From contig JAACJM010000129.1 of assembly GCA_013368315.1 (NCBI GenBank), forward strand, positions 173,173 to 237,172: 64,000 nucleotides of DNA, written 5' to 3'. The notes beneath the pieces were generated by a model that did no database searches, had not been told where the DNA came from, and saw only the letters and a list, made by a program, of their open reading frames with translations. The DNA comes from Tetrapyrgos nigripes (Eukaryota; Basidiomycota; Agaricomycetes; Agaricales; Campanellaceae). Shown here one piece after another: positions 1-11,992 of the stretch. Position numbers and translations under genes: made by a program. Each line of letters starts with the position of its first letter. Within the stretch, counting starts at the first letter, position 1.

Positions 1-1032
1 CTTCCATCTGGTATCCTTCCGCTTGGATTGATCAAGCTTCGCTCGTTTCCCGTCTTTTATGCTTGTATCTATTCTCGGATACCATCTATTCCGCTATAAG
101 CTCTCCGTTTCTCAGTACTCAGTACCGGCACCTAGTAAATGCCACGGTTTACCTAGACATGTACAAAGGACAGTTTTTAGATTTTGGGAAACTACGTAGA
201 TCCACTGGTACTATGACTACATCATTAAGACCTATAAGGGATTTGACTGTGCCCGCAATCCTAATCCCAATCCGCAAACCCAATCAGACCGTTGAAGATC
301 TCTAGTGCTTGAACTACCAGAAACTTGGATCAGTCAAGTCATGGTTGGCGTTCACACAGTCGACCGACGAAGATATGCTTTGACATTTGCTTTATATTCA
401 TTCTGTACGTATGATAGATAGTAGTAAGTAGTATGTATGTACGTTGTAACAACTATCAAGACAGACGGGAAGAAGGCTCGATATTAGAACAGCCATATTG
501 GTGTAAAAATACTCGTAGATGTATGATTGATCTGTTTGCTTTGGACATGGACAAGGATGGGGATGTGAGATGAGAATACAGATGGGAAGAGCAAGTGGAC
601 ACTATGTATAAGCGAAATGAATATGAATGGAAGGTTCAGAACAAAAAAATATATGATAATAAGGTTGACCTTGGGAATGATCATAAGATGCGGTTCCGAG
701 TAGGACAAATCTGAAGAAGCAAGAAAACAATACACACACGGAAACAAAAATCAAACCACCAGTCCAACACGAATACAGAAGGGAAGGTAAGGTATAAATC
801 AATAAAGGTATGAAAGCGAAGCAAAAAGGGGTTGCAGAAAAAGGTATAAAGGAGTCTAATTGAAAATCGTGGCATGAGGATCATTAACATTTTGGCTGTG
901 TTATAACAACAAAAAGCGAACCAGGGCAGGAGGAGTATATCACAGCAAAATAGAGATAGTAAGCAATAGATAGATGCACAATCCCGGATAGCATTGGACC
1001 AAAGAAGAGGCGGCAATGAGGAAAAGAGTAAA
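1..1032. other. Intergenic DNA, no gene recognised
   Basis: No open frame in this stretch has splice signals or family resemblance. It is fairly AT-rich with short runs of A. It lies downstream of the TVP38-like gene on the minus strand and may hold that gene's 3' UTR on the right and the untranslated end of an off-window gene on the left. Confidence 0.5.
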
Positions 1033-2513
1033 TCATGAAGGCAGCCCCTCCATCTGCAATTCAGCCTCTCTGATTTGTCTCTTCTCGTCAACCAGGGACT
1101 CCAATTGTTTCATTCGTTCCTCCATCTCCCGTTGCTCACGCGTCCTAGACCGTGAAGGTAGTCGCAGAGACTTGACTCGAGTGGTCCAGCTCCTCCTTGA
1201 CTTTCGGTCGGTGACGTTGGAAGGCGAAGATGACATGGCAAGATCTGATTCCGATGGAGCAATCAGAGACTTTAGACGATCCCGTGCAAGAATAGGAGCT
1301 AATGAAAGGAATGACAGAAACACGAGCTTGGCTATTATCTGGGGAGAGAGTAATAGTGAAGACACTGTTTGTGGGGTTGGTGAAGGTGTTGACGCCACTG
1401 TCTGCAAAATATCACCGATCTAGGATAAAGGGGGATGAAATGACGCGTATGCGTCAGTTATCATCAGTAATGAAGCAACTAAGCAATTCACCTGGCAAGT
1501 AACAGCCGTCCACGGAAGCGTCCCTATGAAAGTCCCGAGGAAGCAATCTGATAGAGATACGTTGCATACACCACAAGCTATGTTGATAGCAGACCAAGGA
1601 ACGACGCCGACTAGACGTAATATAGACAGACGAACCCAGGCGCCGGAAGTATGAGCTGATGAAGTAGGTTGTGACGATGATTTAGGCTCTACAGGTGTTG
1701 GTAAAGCATCGCCTTCGAGTACGGAACGCGTCATTTCGAGAGCTTTTGGAAGGAAATGCATGATGAAGGGAGAGAGGGGAGCGGCGAGAAGAGTGGCGAA
1801 TATAGAACCAATGGTTGTGAGGAGGGTGAGGAGAATGGTGGCGAAATAGGGAGAGAAGAGGGCGCCAGCCAAGACGTTCCATATAACACTGCCAGGTATT
1901 GACCAAGCGTGTTTCCAGACGGCCGTAATGGCCATGACGCCAATAATGTGAGCTACGGGCCCGATACCACTCTGTGAGTAACCATGCAGCTCTCTCCCAA
2001 GGGTAGCGAGGTCTGTGAGAGTTTTTGGCCAAGCGACGGTTATTGGTAACGTCTGTACTGCGAAGAATACTACTGCAGTTGAAATGGGAAATAGAGAGAT
2101 GACCAGGACAATTGGGGCGTGAATCTGGAAGAGATACATGAGTGAAGTTGAAAAAAGAAAAGTCTGAGAGTACATACGGACGGCAAACCCTTGAACCAAC
2201 GAGATGCCGACGGAGGCTTCTCGTTTACAACGTCGCCAAAAGATGCTTTAGTTGCAGAGGCGGGAAGAGGGAGGCTAAAGTCTGAATCGGATGTGCTAGG
2301 GGTTGGAGACGACGATGACCAGTCCTCGGAGGAATGGAAAGGGAGAAAATGGAGCACGCGAGCACTGAGCGCAGAGAACATGGAAGCGCAAGGTCTGGGC
2401 GGGGGCGTTGCTGGCTGGTTTGAGAAGGAGCAACGACGACGGAGAGTCAATGCGGGAGGGCGGTTGGTTGATGTGGAAAGAGCTCTCTCTCTAGTAGTAG
2501 GGGCTTGCAACAT
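1033..2513 (-). CDS. TVP38/TMEM64 (VTT-domain) family membrane protein
   Basis: Exons 2178-2513, 1492-2124 and 1033-1419 join in phase to give 451 aa. Residues about 115-320 are strongly hydrophobic. They carry the two hallmarks of the VTT/SNARE-associated family: an IPGS-x-IWNVLAGALF segment near residue 188, and later an RLVGVVPWSAIN segment followed by a glycine-rich turn. Family members such as yeast Tvp38 and the TMEM41/TMEM64 proteins are multipass proteins of the Golgi/ER that help move lipids between leaflets. The first 110 residues are Ser/Pro-rich and look disordered; the last 35 residues are charged (REQREMEERMKQLE) and may form a coiled coil. Introns are 53 and 72 bp with GTATGT and GTGAAT donors. 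The start at 2513 is the first methionine giving a plausible leader; the methionine at residue 45 is an alternative. The family is clear, but the exact orthologue is not. Confidence 0.82.
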
Positions 2514-2760
2514 AGCAGAATCTAAAACTGTCTCGTAAGCAAAATCTGCTTTTCTGCCGGTCCGGATCAGGGTAAACCAAGCATAATCATGTTGACACAT
2601 CGGATGCCATGCGTCAGCATCATCCTCCGTCCCTCCGAGCCGTCACTCTCTCAATCTCGTTTTCGGTCGGAGTCGGGGATCCAGGTTCGCTTTCTGTAAA
2701 TGTTTTTCATCAGACGGTATGTAGACAAGCTTGAGCCAAGCTATTCGCACAAGCGACCGA

Positions 2761-2790
2761 GGACCGTACAGGACCGTACAAGACCGTACA
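2761..2790. repeat. Tandem 10-mer, GACCGTACA type
   Basis: Three consecutive decamers read ggaccgtaca, ggaccgtaca and agaccgtaca. They lie between the TVP38-like gene and eL36. The same CCGTAC/GTACGG words recur at 58.9-59.5 kb. Confidence 0.7.
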
Positions 2791-3023
2791 CGGCCGTTTT
2801 TCCCTCCACGCGTATCATCCTCCGTATTAGGGGGTCCTACGTACCCGCAATGCTGTACATTCAATCAAGTGACTCAACACCAACTTCCGACGAAGACGAT
2901 GAACGCCGTTCATACACAACTGCGTTTGCATACATAATTTTCAATGCGGCATGGTTCATACACAGTATGGCATAAAACAACCCTCCTCTGCTAACAGACA
3001 CCCGGCAAACACGTATCGACCTC

Positions 3024-3503
3024 TCAGTGCGCCCTCCTGCTCTCTTGGATGATAGTCGACAATTCTTCAATCTTGCGTTTTGATCGCAAAAGCGTACCCA
3101 GCTGTAATGTAAACACCCGTTAGTACATCAACACCATATCATCATCAACAAACACAGCCCACCCTCTTCTTTGTGAGCTTCTTGGCTTTCTTATCCTGTA
3201 GGAGTACTGTAAGTAAAAAGGATAAATTCCAAATCATGATAACACGCACCTTCGAGTTCCTCAGCAACTCCATAACCCGTCTTTCATAGGCTGAGAATCC
3301 TGCAACCTCCCGGATCACAGACCTCACAAACTTGGTCTTGGTCGACTGGATGCCTTTGCGTTGGCTGGGACGCGCGGCTTTTGCGATAGGTGTAGTGGGG
3401 TGGCCCTTGTTCAAGCCATAGCGCATGTCTGGGAAGAATGAGTGCAGAATGAGTGCATCGTTCCAGACATCTCTCTACAATCATACTCACTGGTTCGTGT
3501 CAT
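3024..3503 (-). CDS. RPL36: 60S ribosomal protein eL36
   Basis: Four exons (3491-3503, 3250-3428, 3163-3195, 3024-3101) give exactly 100 aa, the usual length of eL36. The protein starts [17 protein letters not shown] and contains [18 protein letters not shown] and the [16 protein letters not shown] core, all typical of eL36, a small basic protein of the large subunit. The start codon lies in a 13-nt first exon, which makes the start easy to miss: a later ATG at 3426 also begins an open frame. Early tiny exons are common in basidiomycete ribosomal protein genes. All phases close and the C-terminus ends shortly after the conserved KRKIEELS helix. Confidence 0.95.
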
Positions 3504-3737
3504 TTTTGCCGGGTCTTGAGGTTGTCGATTCAGGCAGCCACAGAAAAGTAGATTTGGTCTGGTATGAAAGTCGTGGGAATGGGGCTTGGCTAGCTGTACA
3601 GCTGCGTTTTGCCTGCCGAGAACGACAAGATGACTGCCGAAAAGCTACACTTTTGCGAGTCTAGGAATACAGTAGAGGTATCGAGGTAGCCAGCAGATTT
3701 AACAATGCATGTATAAAGTATAGCGAACTAAATGTCC

Positions 3738-5242
3738 TCATCCATTCACTTCAACCTGTCGTCCTGGTCCCCATTGTCTGACAATCTTCACCCTTCCATC
3801 TACTCCAGTCCGAGGCGACGTAGGATTCGTCCGCGCTCCTCGTCCGGCTAGTGGCCCAAGAGCATGCTTCAAGCTACCTTTAACTTCCTGAACCTCCTCT
3901 TCCTCCTCTTCCTCATCATCGTCGTCATCATCATCGGCAGCGTCCTGTAATCACGTATTCAACGCACATCCTCAATCATCAAGAACATCACTTACAGGGT
4001 CAAAGTCCTCCATCCGTTTATCTTCCATCTCCTCTTCCTCCTCTTCATCATACCCGTCGTCATCATCATCGATCCACCGACCTCTCCAATCCACCATATC
4101 CAGTTCTTCCGGACTCTCAGGTCTCAATCTCAACCAGTGCATCCGGGGTCCCGACTTGGCCCTTTCGCTAACTTTGAATCCGTATATCCTCGGCACATAC
4201 ACAAATCCTGCAGCCCTTTTTTGTCCACCATGAGGATTAGGATTGAAAAATGTTCCTGGAGAAGCTGAGTTGCGTGACATCGATCCGATGCTACTACGAG
4301 GTGACACGGACGCACCACTGCTCGTTGAGGGTGCCTTCCAAAACGGTGCAGGAGCCAGTTCACGGTAGGTCTGGAAGAAGAGGTGGGCAAATGTTGTTCC
4401 AAAGAAAGCTCCTATTCCTGTACATGAGCAACAATATGAAACGCTTTTGTGAAGAGATCCACGCACCATCTACGCCTTGGAATCGACTGCTAGGGGGAAC
4501 GTATATGTCATTGCAATTAGGACAGAAAAGCTTCACAGTGTCTAATCCAGGCATGTCGGATCGTCCGCATGGTACGACATTGCACCCTACGCAGTATACT
4601 CGGGGACAGGATCCAAAGATACCAGCTTCGTATTTATCTACCTAGATAGGTTATGAGATTGTATCCATTACACAGCAAAACTGCACATACCATCGCCTGT
4701 AGACCTGCGCGAGTAAGAATGTACCGCTGGTGTACCAAACCATACAGCATCTCTGCTGATGACTCCACTATGGATACGTCTGGGATTTTCGATGCGTCTT
4801 CGTCTGTTCACCCTATCAGATCAGTTCCCCTGACGTTCCTTCAACAAACTTCAACCCACCTGGTTCAACATCCAACACCATCTCCATCGCCTCCTTCCAG
4901 AAAGGAACCATCGTATTCAACCCCGTCAGATTAAAGTCGTCCTCGATAAAATCTTCGGTAACCTCGCAGAAGTATTCATGTCCAGGCAGAGAGCAGAACC
5001 ATGATATCCAGGTCAATGTTGAAGTTGGCGTAGACGAAGCTGTGTGCACCGATCCAAAAGATACCAGCAGATCAGAACTTGTAAACGCAAACAGGACACG
5101 AAGAACGAGGCGCGTATAGAGAACAGTTGGATAGGGACTGAGACGTACTGTAACCATCGTCCTGCTCCTCGACGCCTTCCATATTTTCGTCTCCCTCGCC
5201 GCTGATGTTTTCTTCCTCGTATTCTGCTCGAGAGGGGTCCAT
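3738..5242 (-). CDS. CKB1: Casein kinase 2 regulatory subunit beta with long C-terminal extension
   Basis: Six exons (5149-5242, 4860-5039, 4691-4803, 4467-4641, 3996-4417, 3738-3944) give 396 aa. The hallmark [18 protein letters not shown] is present after an acidic N-terminus, followed by the groove ([12 protein letters not shown]) and the zinc ribbon with Cys at 141, 146, 169 and 172. This spacing is identical to human CK2 beta (109, 114, 137, 140). The subunit dimerises through this zinc site and positions two catalytic subunits in the CK2 holoenzyme. Unusually, about 180 residues follow the core: a Ser-rich stretch, a conserved-looking [13 protein letters not shown] segment, then two long Asp/Glu runs split by an intron, and a basic tail. 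The tail could act as an autoregulatory or nucleic-acid-mimic segment; that is inference. Confidence 0.93.
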
Positions 5243-5418
5243 GAGAGGTTTTGACACTGGCGCTGTCGCGAGCAACGACAGTGTCAGCACAAGGCTGTAG
5301 CAATAGATTCAAACTCCGCGTCCGCTCGAATGTTGTAGAAACGTTCGTTTTCATTAGAACTAAAGTAATGTGGTATACATGTAGTAGAATACACGAATAA
5401 AATGACCTCTATGCTGGT

Positions 5419-6697
5419 TCATCCGTCGAATGCACACATTGTCCTTTTCGCAACGCTATCAGACAACAACGCTGGTCCGTAGATCACCAAGAACAAAACT
5501 TGTCCTGCAATCCAACTCATAGCAACATAACGTAGCTTTGACCATCCCTTTAAAGCTAATATCTCCACAGCGAACGTGCTGATGGTCGTTAGACATCCAC
5601 AGTATCCATCTCCCAAGCCTTGCAATACTGAACAGGTATTGCTCGATACCGAGTGCCCTTCAATGCCTTGTATAACATGAAACGCAGCGAGTAGACCTGT
5701 GCCAACTGCATTTGCAGCAAAGGTCCCCATAGGAAAGTCTTTCAAGAGTGGATTAAGTCGAATGGATAATATGTATCGGGACAGTGCTCCGGGAAACGCA
5801 AACAGGAGGGCAGCGGTAGCCTGATGTCGATAGTCTTTGGGAAGTGCAAAGTACGCTGGAAATACAGCCGCATACATTATGATTGAGAAAATAGTGAGTC
5901 CATAACGATAATGAAACGTTGGCGAGGGAATTGCAGGTATCCGAGGTGCCAATAGTCGAGCAAGGTATTGTCCAAAAATAACAGATGCTAAGGATATGGA
6001 AAGGGTGAACACGGTCTTCCCTAGACCGTCCATAAACTACCCACAAAGGCTGGTGAGAAATGAATGAGCGTTGAAGCACAGAAGAACGCACATCGCGCAA
6101 ACCACCACGTCCAAACTCCCCGGAATTAATCCATGAATTAAAGATATCGCTTTGCCATCCCGAAAAAGTTGTCAGTGAACCGCAGAAACCTTGAGGGTCT
6201 CCCGTGAGACATGAATACTCAAAACGAGGAGCAGGAGAGTTCTACCGGTGGTAATAGCAGTGTATAGGGGCCCATAACTGATGAAGCAACCTCATGTTGA
6301 GAAGCATGGACTGTGGCGTCTGCGGGAAGAGGACGTACAATTCACTTATAGGTTCTCTCAGCTGGAGAGCAAAACCCATGACCAGGCAGCCTGTGGCCTG
6401 GACATACGTTAAAGGAGCAAAACTCTGACCATCATACGTTCCGAGGGCTTGTAAACCCAATCTTGTGAGAAGACCAAAGATAGAGGATGGTATAAGAAGA
6501 GCAATGATGTGTGGGGAAAAGGGATGATATGTTTTTCGAGGACTGCTCTCATGGGAATGGTGGCTTGGGGCGGGTTGATCAATAGAAGCAAGGTCTTCGC
6601 CGTCGTTTGTGACATCTTCGACAGTGGTTTGGACTTGGCCTGACGATTCCCCCTTCCCCATTTGCGTAAGGGTAACTGTCTCCCCCTGGGAGCGCAT
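5419..6697 (-). CDS. FEX1: Fluoride export protein FEX (two CrcB/Fluc domains)
   Basis: Four exons (6339-6697, 6246-6277, 6092-6189, 5419-6036) give 368 aa. After a hydrophilic N-terminus of about 70 residues come two homologous membrane halves. The first has GFCGSLTTFSGWQ near residue 131; the second has GTFAANAVG near 266 and GYCGCLTTISTF near 307. These are the fluoride-pore motifs of the Fluc/CrcB family. Bacterial Fluc forms antiparallel homodimers, while the eukaryotic FEX form fuses both halves with a linking helix, as seen here. The first half has ATG where the second has the conserved Asn, fitting the known functional asymmetry of FEX. The protein should sit in the plasma membrane and expel fluoride. 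The third exon acceptor is set by phase: the nearer AG would hit a stop. Confidence 0.93.
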
Positions 6698-7472
6698 GCT
6701 GCTTAAGAGACCAGGATCCGTGGCAAAGTTTTTGCATACGCGGAAGTGGTTTATTATTTTCAGAATTCTCTCAATGAGTCAGTCGTCGTCGTCAGCGATA
6801 GATTAATGATTTATTTGATATCGACTTTTTCACTCTAGTCTCTAGTATCCCGAAAAGGCCTTATTTCAGCGCTTGCCACTCCATGCAAAATCATTCACGA
6901 GTCATCATCCTGACTCAACCGCTTCCAGCAGCTGATCCCGGGTGCCGAGCAAGAACATAACGGAGGATTACGGAGACCAGGGACTGCGGCTCCAATTGTG
7001 CCAAGTTATCTTGTCTTTTGATAGTCCAGACTCAGCGGCGTTCATTGACGTGTATACACAGGGCATTCATAAAATATGAAGGAAGATATGTCAGAAGAAA
7101 GCGAAGCTCCAGACCACCGTGGACAATAAGTGAAAAGAGCATTATAATCTTCATCCTAAGAACAGGAGTGGTCTTGGTCTTCGCCATTAGGCGCAAGAAG
7201 GGAAGAAGACCCTCAAGCACCTTGGTTTTTCGATGGACCTTGAATGTAAGATGAGAAATTTTACAAGCCGCGAGTCTGGTATTTACATGATGTTCTTCAG
7301 GGCAGGTCAACCGTCAACGGGAGAGTTACGTTATAGTGGTTTGCTCGGGTCTGCCGGTTCAAAAATTTAGTATACTAACAGGCACAGTCCACTCTCATGG
7401 CTGTACCCTAGTATCACCCCTAGTATTAAGCCCCTTCTTCTTTCCCTCCATCTTCCGTCCCCACATTCCTTT
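6698..7472. other. Intergenic DNA between divergent FEX and DUF7704 genes
   Basis: This 775-bp stretch separates two divergently transcribed membrane-protein genes, so it should contain both promoters. Small open frames occur on both strands between 7018 and 7310 but shadow each other and have no splice context or family resemblance. No TATA box or repeat stands out. Confidence 0.45.
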
Positions 7473-8219
7473 ATGTCCCCTCCAACTTCAGCGATCCCCG
7501 ACAGATACTATGCTATCTTTGGTGTATACGAACCCCTGCTAACTGCCCTCGGGTTCCTCGGTGCCATTGCGTTCGTATCTGGTTTTTACTCTTGAACATC
7601 CTCTTTCTCATCTGTGCATTAGTGATCCCAGGACGGTGAGCATATTTTGCGCAGTTCTTGCCCTGCAATCGCGCTCATAACGGATAGACTTACATTGGAC
7701 AAGCTCCGTGGCCAGAAGATAGCCCTCCACCTGTATGTTCGCGGCTTCATGTCGAATGGTACTATCTGAATAATCATTCATAATCAGGCTGGACTTCCTC
7801 GTGCAACCATCGTCGTATGTATGGACCTTGGACTTTGCGAATCCGCAATCTCAATATCTTTCTAGACCGTGATTCAGCTCGCGCACGTCTGTTTCCTTCT
7901 TGGCTTCGTCAACTTTTTTGTCTTGTCCACCGCTCGTCGCCATCTTCGCGATCAGGTTGCTCTCCAGGAAAAAGTGGTCTCTGCACTTCTTACGCCTCTT
8001 CTCTTCGGCGACCTTTTGCATCTTTATGTCACCGTGTGGGCACTCGGAGACGAGAAGTGGAATTTTAGAGCTTGGACGCCAATGTTATGGACTACTTTTG
8101 GGTTGGGTATGACATTGCTGATTCCTCGTATATGTTGGCACTTGGGCATCGGACGATACGTCGACGCCCGTGATGGCTTAATTCTCCGAAAAGGCACTAG
8201 CGGCAAATCTGCCTCTTAA
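7473..8219 (+). CDS. Small four-helix membrane protein, DUF7704 type
   Basis: Five exons (7473-7570, 7623-7635, 7688-7732, 7788-7814, 7878-8219) give 174 aa; three of the exons are only 13, 45 and 27 nt. The protein begins MSPPTSAIPDRYYAIFGVYEP and has hydrophobic segments near residues 21-35, 62-80, 95-115 and 130-150, with an IGQAPWPED loop. The EP-(x)n-ADP pattern in the N-terminal helix and a GDLLH motif resemble the fungal membrane family I know as DUF7704. Its function is unknown. The first donor is taken as GTTCGT because only that choice keeps the ADP reading in phase; the neighbouring GTATCT site leads to a stop. Splicing of the first 160 nt is therefore the weakest part of the model. 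Confidence 0.66.
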
Positions 8220-8506
8220 AAATAACGTTGTTAGTCTTCTTCAGGCTCTCGGTACGAATGTCTTTTCTAAGCTGACTTTTTTTTTTCCCCTAGAAAACAT
8301 ATAATTATCCTTATTTTGCAGTCGTTCTACCTCAGTTAAAGCTTTAAAGCACTGTATTACGATAAGTACTGAAGTGAATAGTACAGGGCGTTTGCGCCGC
8401 TAATTGTTCGGAGAAATACAATAATTGTTGGCCTGTCGAGGAGCCACTTACTACAGATATTCAATAAAAGTCATAAATTCGTAAACCCTACAACCCGGAA
8501 GATTCT

Positions 8507-11408
8507 TCAATAAGTGTTGACAATATCTGACTTGCTCAGTCCTCCCAAAGATGCTCGAGTAGGCCTCTTCAGGTTCTTCTTATTGACAGCGAGCACATTG
8601 TTTGACAATGCAACAATCTGTTATCAACTAGTTAGCTTCGGCTGTCTATCAACGCATGTCAACGGCAACTCACAATCTCCTTGTCATCGCCGAATTTGAA
8701 ATTGTCTTGTACAACGAGGTCTTCATATTTCTTGATTTCATACCGATCAGTGAAACCCTTCTTCACCTTCCCAAAGTCCCATGCGATGACGAATTGCCCT
8801 GTGGAAGTTACAATCGCGTTCTCTTCTTGGCCCTCACCCATATTGAACCTGCAAAAAAGTTGTTACAATCAGAAAGCGGGGACGGAAGCGAATGCTGACC
8901 TAGCGGGTGTGAAGGATACTTCGTGGTTCATATAAGCTACATGTTCGTTACGGAGCTGGAGCCGACGAGGAATCGGTTTGGCATTAGCAGGGAAGCTACG
9001 GTCGAAGCCTAAGCTACCAGCATATTTGCCGTCTCCGATGAGAGTGTCGATAAGAAGCAAGTACGTCTTCGTGGTGGCGACGATCCAGCGACCGTCAGCG
9101 GTGACATCGATGCCGACAATGGGGTCACCCAAAGGAGGCAGAGCCGTCTTGGCGTTCTTCCCGATAGAATCAAAGAGACGAATATCACCCTTCTCACTGG
9201 CAACGGCAAGTTTTCCAGAAGCAGTGGTGGTGACACCGGAAAACTTGTTCTTCCCAGCGTACTGCTTGTACTGGCTGTCTACCATCTTGCTGCCGGAAAC
9301 ACGGGGATCGATACGGAACAGAGCATTGTGCGATGCACCGACCAAAGTTTGCTCTCGCGTCATTTCAGCAAACTTGTTGTCTGGGGCCATATGATCGACA
9401 CTGATGTCGTCGTGGACTTTCCATTCTTCGACCACTTTGCCCCGTTCAATGTCCATGCTGTACAAGGAATGCGGATCGCCAGGGTTCATCAAAACCATCT
9501 TTGTGTCTTGATCATGAAGCATGATCTACGAGGCACGTTAAAAAACACGATGATAATCCGAAAGAAGAAAGAAAAGACGCACATTCTTGGGCTTGAATTC
9601 TTTGCCTTTGGTTGTGGCGATTTTGCTAATGGTGGCATAGTATTTAACATCTTTGTTGGCATGGTTGAAAACACCAATATTGTTGCCACGAACGACGTAG
9701 GAACGATCGCCCTTGTACCCAACAGTGAGTAGGGAATTGCTGTCGCCTGTCTTCATAGAAGGTGGTAGGTCTTCATCGTCATCTTCTGCTTCATCTTCCT
9801 CTTCTGAGTCGCTGGCTTCTGTGCAACGCGTGAGCATTGGTGGGTGTACCTTGGATACACAAAGAGAGACTAACCTGGATCGAGCTCCGATGCAACTTCG
9901 TCTTCGTCTTCTTCCTCATCTTCGACATCCAGCATTTCTACATCTTCGTTATTCGAGCTCATGACGTAATTCTGTTCCTCTTGCTGCAAAGGTACTTTCA
10001 GATTAGGGGCTGCGTGAAAAAGCATAGACGTTATCAAGAACGCACCTTAATCTTATCCCAGGATACCTGATGCAAGGTCTCCCAAGAAACTTGCGAAAAC
10101 TTGGCGTACCATTCATCATATACCTCCTGAGAAGGGAACATGAAAAGCCAACTGTTCACCTGGCCGGGCGTGACATGATTCCAGGTAAGAGACCTGAGCT
10201 TTGGTGACCACCGAGGATTCATGCTGGGCTCCACATCATGTACAAGAAGGACATCGCTATCGACTGAAGCAGCCATGGTGTAGGAAAATCCAGCGACATT
10301 CCTCTTCACAAGGTGGGCAGTGACGATACCCTGATGAGCAAACTGACCGCCACCGTCGTTATCAGGTTGCCAGTAATAGAGTTCAACCTCAGTCGAGACT
10401 ATGACTGGATTCCCTATGGATGATATCGGGATGTCGTCATTGGCTTTAGCCTTCCCTTTAGGTTGAGCCACCTCAGGCTCGGGCATCTTTGGGGCAGGAC
10501 CGGTGACTTCCTCGATTGAAGAGCTCGATGGTGCTTTGTTAGCGGCCTTGCGCCTAGGAGTGGGTTTCTTGGAAGTGGGAGGTCTGGGAAAACCACTGGG
10601 TTACCAAATGACTTCATAGACAGACAATAAGCTTCGCACCTCCAAATAAACTCCTCCAGATCAGCGTCGCTCACCGAATCCGCACTGGCTCTGTACTTGC
10701 GTTCATACATGGCTCTGTACATGCAGGTTTCGAAGAACGCTTTGGTCGGTTCGTTTGTGCCAGCTGCGACGTATTCAAACATCTCGTCCACGTCCCCGTA
10801 AAGATCGCGCCAGATAAAAGTGGGTTCGCCATCGGTTTGACCTGTGCGGAACTCGAGTTCCTCAGCGATAAGGAAATTACGCTCTTCATCGGCTGTATAT
10901 ACATAAAACGAGATGTTAGGAACACGCTTGGTGGTCTGTTGTACCACTCACTTTCTGAATCGTCCTCCAGTAGCTCCTCATCGCCCTCTTCATATACTCT
11001 TGTTATGACCAACTCGAAGTTGTGCTCGGCTGCTGGTACACGACGAATAGTAGCCATTGCCTCGTTGTAACTAGAGGCATCGGATAAATGGTGGAATGGA
11101 TAATAGCAGATTGTGAATGGACGTACATGCATTCTCTAGATGATCGTATATTTCCTGGTCGAACTAGATAGAGCTGTCCGGTGGCAATCTTGACCACTAA
11201 AGAGGGTGTGAGCTTGGAAAAGCCAGAGGAAAGGCACTATTTCGCGTACCTTCGGCAGCATTGGGATCCTCTACAAAGAAAAGGTCAGCTTTAGATCAAC
11301 ACTGCTGCAAAAACCACTGACGCCACACTCTGCCGATCACTGTAGAATCCTGTTGAGAAAAACATTACTAAAGAAACGAAAAGACTCACAGTTTCTGAAG
11401 ATGTTCAT
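8507..11408 (-). CDS. VID27: VID27 family cytoplasmic protein (PH-like plus beta-propeller C-terminus)
   Basis: Twelve exons run from 11390-11408, 11322-11339 and 11250-11270 to 8507-8617 and give 764 aa, close to yeast Vid27 (782 aa). Evidence is the start MNIFRNLIGRVWQ, then VKIATGQLYLVRPG, an FIWRDLYGDVDEM region, a VELYYWQPDND PH-like middle with SWLFMFPSQEVYDEWYAKF, an acidic linker, and the long VID27 C-terminal propeller (DVTADGRWIVATT, SFTPARFNMGEGQEENAIV). Yeast Vid27 was linked to vacuolar import and degradation of gluconeogenic enzymes, but its molecular role is poorly defined. Three of the first exons are 18-21 nt, so automated models will probably start this gene too late. The start codon is 148 bp from the divergent small gene at 11557, suggesting a shared promoter. 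Confidence 0.93.
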
Positions 11409-11556
11409 GGTAGTGAAGGAGTCAGAGTACAAAGGCAAGGAGTCGCGGTAGACATAGTCACGTCAATCACGTTAATCACGGGTCACGCACCCGCAACAGG
11501 GCCAAAGCGCGACTGCTTTGCAACTGCATTGACACCGTACCAAAGATACTTTGGCC

Positions 11557-11936
11557 ATGTCTTCCGACTCCCCAAGCTCGAACCTGCGCGAAAGAAACGC
11601 GTCAAACGGAACCTCAATCAGAGAAGTAATTCCTTCAGTCGCGTCTCTCAAACTTTCGACCAATCTCTCTCTGTGCAGTCACCTTTAGGACACTCTTCTT
11701 CGACCTCCACCATTTCCGAGACACCTCCTGGTGCTGCTAGTTCTTCTAGTTCTTCTAGTGCTCGTCTCACGCGGGATGCTCCGAGAGCCTCTCTTCGCGG
11801 TCTGTTCACACCTACATCTGGCACGCCTATATCTGGCACACCCAGAACACCCGTTGTCCGTTCGGACCCTTCCATCCTCACCTGTTTTGATCCCTCTGAT
11901 AGAGAATTGTACGACTTGTGGGCACCAAAGCGATAG
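11557..11936 (+). CDS. Small Ser/Thr/Pro-rich protein of unknown function
   Basis: Two exons (11557-11625, 11679-11936) joined over a 53-bp intron with GTAATT and GTGCAG borders give 108 aa. The protein starts MSSDSPSSNLRERNASNG, passes through a Ser run and repeated SGTP motifs (TPTSGTPISGTPRTP), and ends with a compact PSILTCFDPSDRELYDLW segment before a short basic tail. The tail end looks like a short peptide motif on a disordered protein, and the SGTP repeats could be proline-directed phosphosites; both are inference. I do not recognise the family. An unspliced alternative starts at 11529 and shares the second half, but its N-terminus is less natural. Confidence 0.55.
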
Positions 11937-11992
11937 CTATACATCTAGGCCAAAACTGAATATTATGTGACTCGTCTTGCTATCTGTCCGAG

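Noticed and set aside
484..1091. Overlapping minus-strand frames of 66-136 codons
   Set aside because: They overlap each other in different frames, have Phe/Leu/Cys-rich composition typical of non-coding AT-rich DNA, and lack splice context.
7018..7310. Paired small frames on both strands between FEX and the DUF7704-type gene
   Set aside because: Each is the shadow of the other, neither has a recognisable motif, and both lie in a divergent promoter region.
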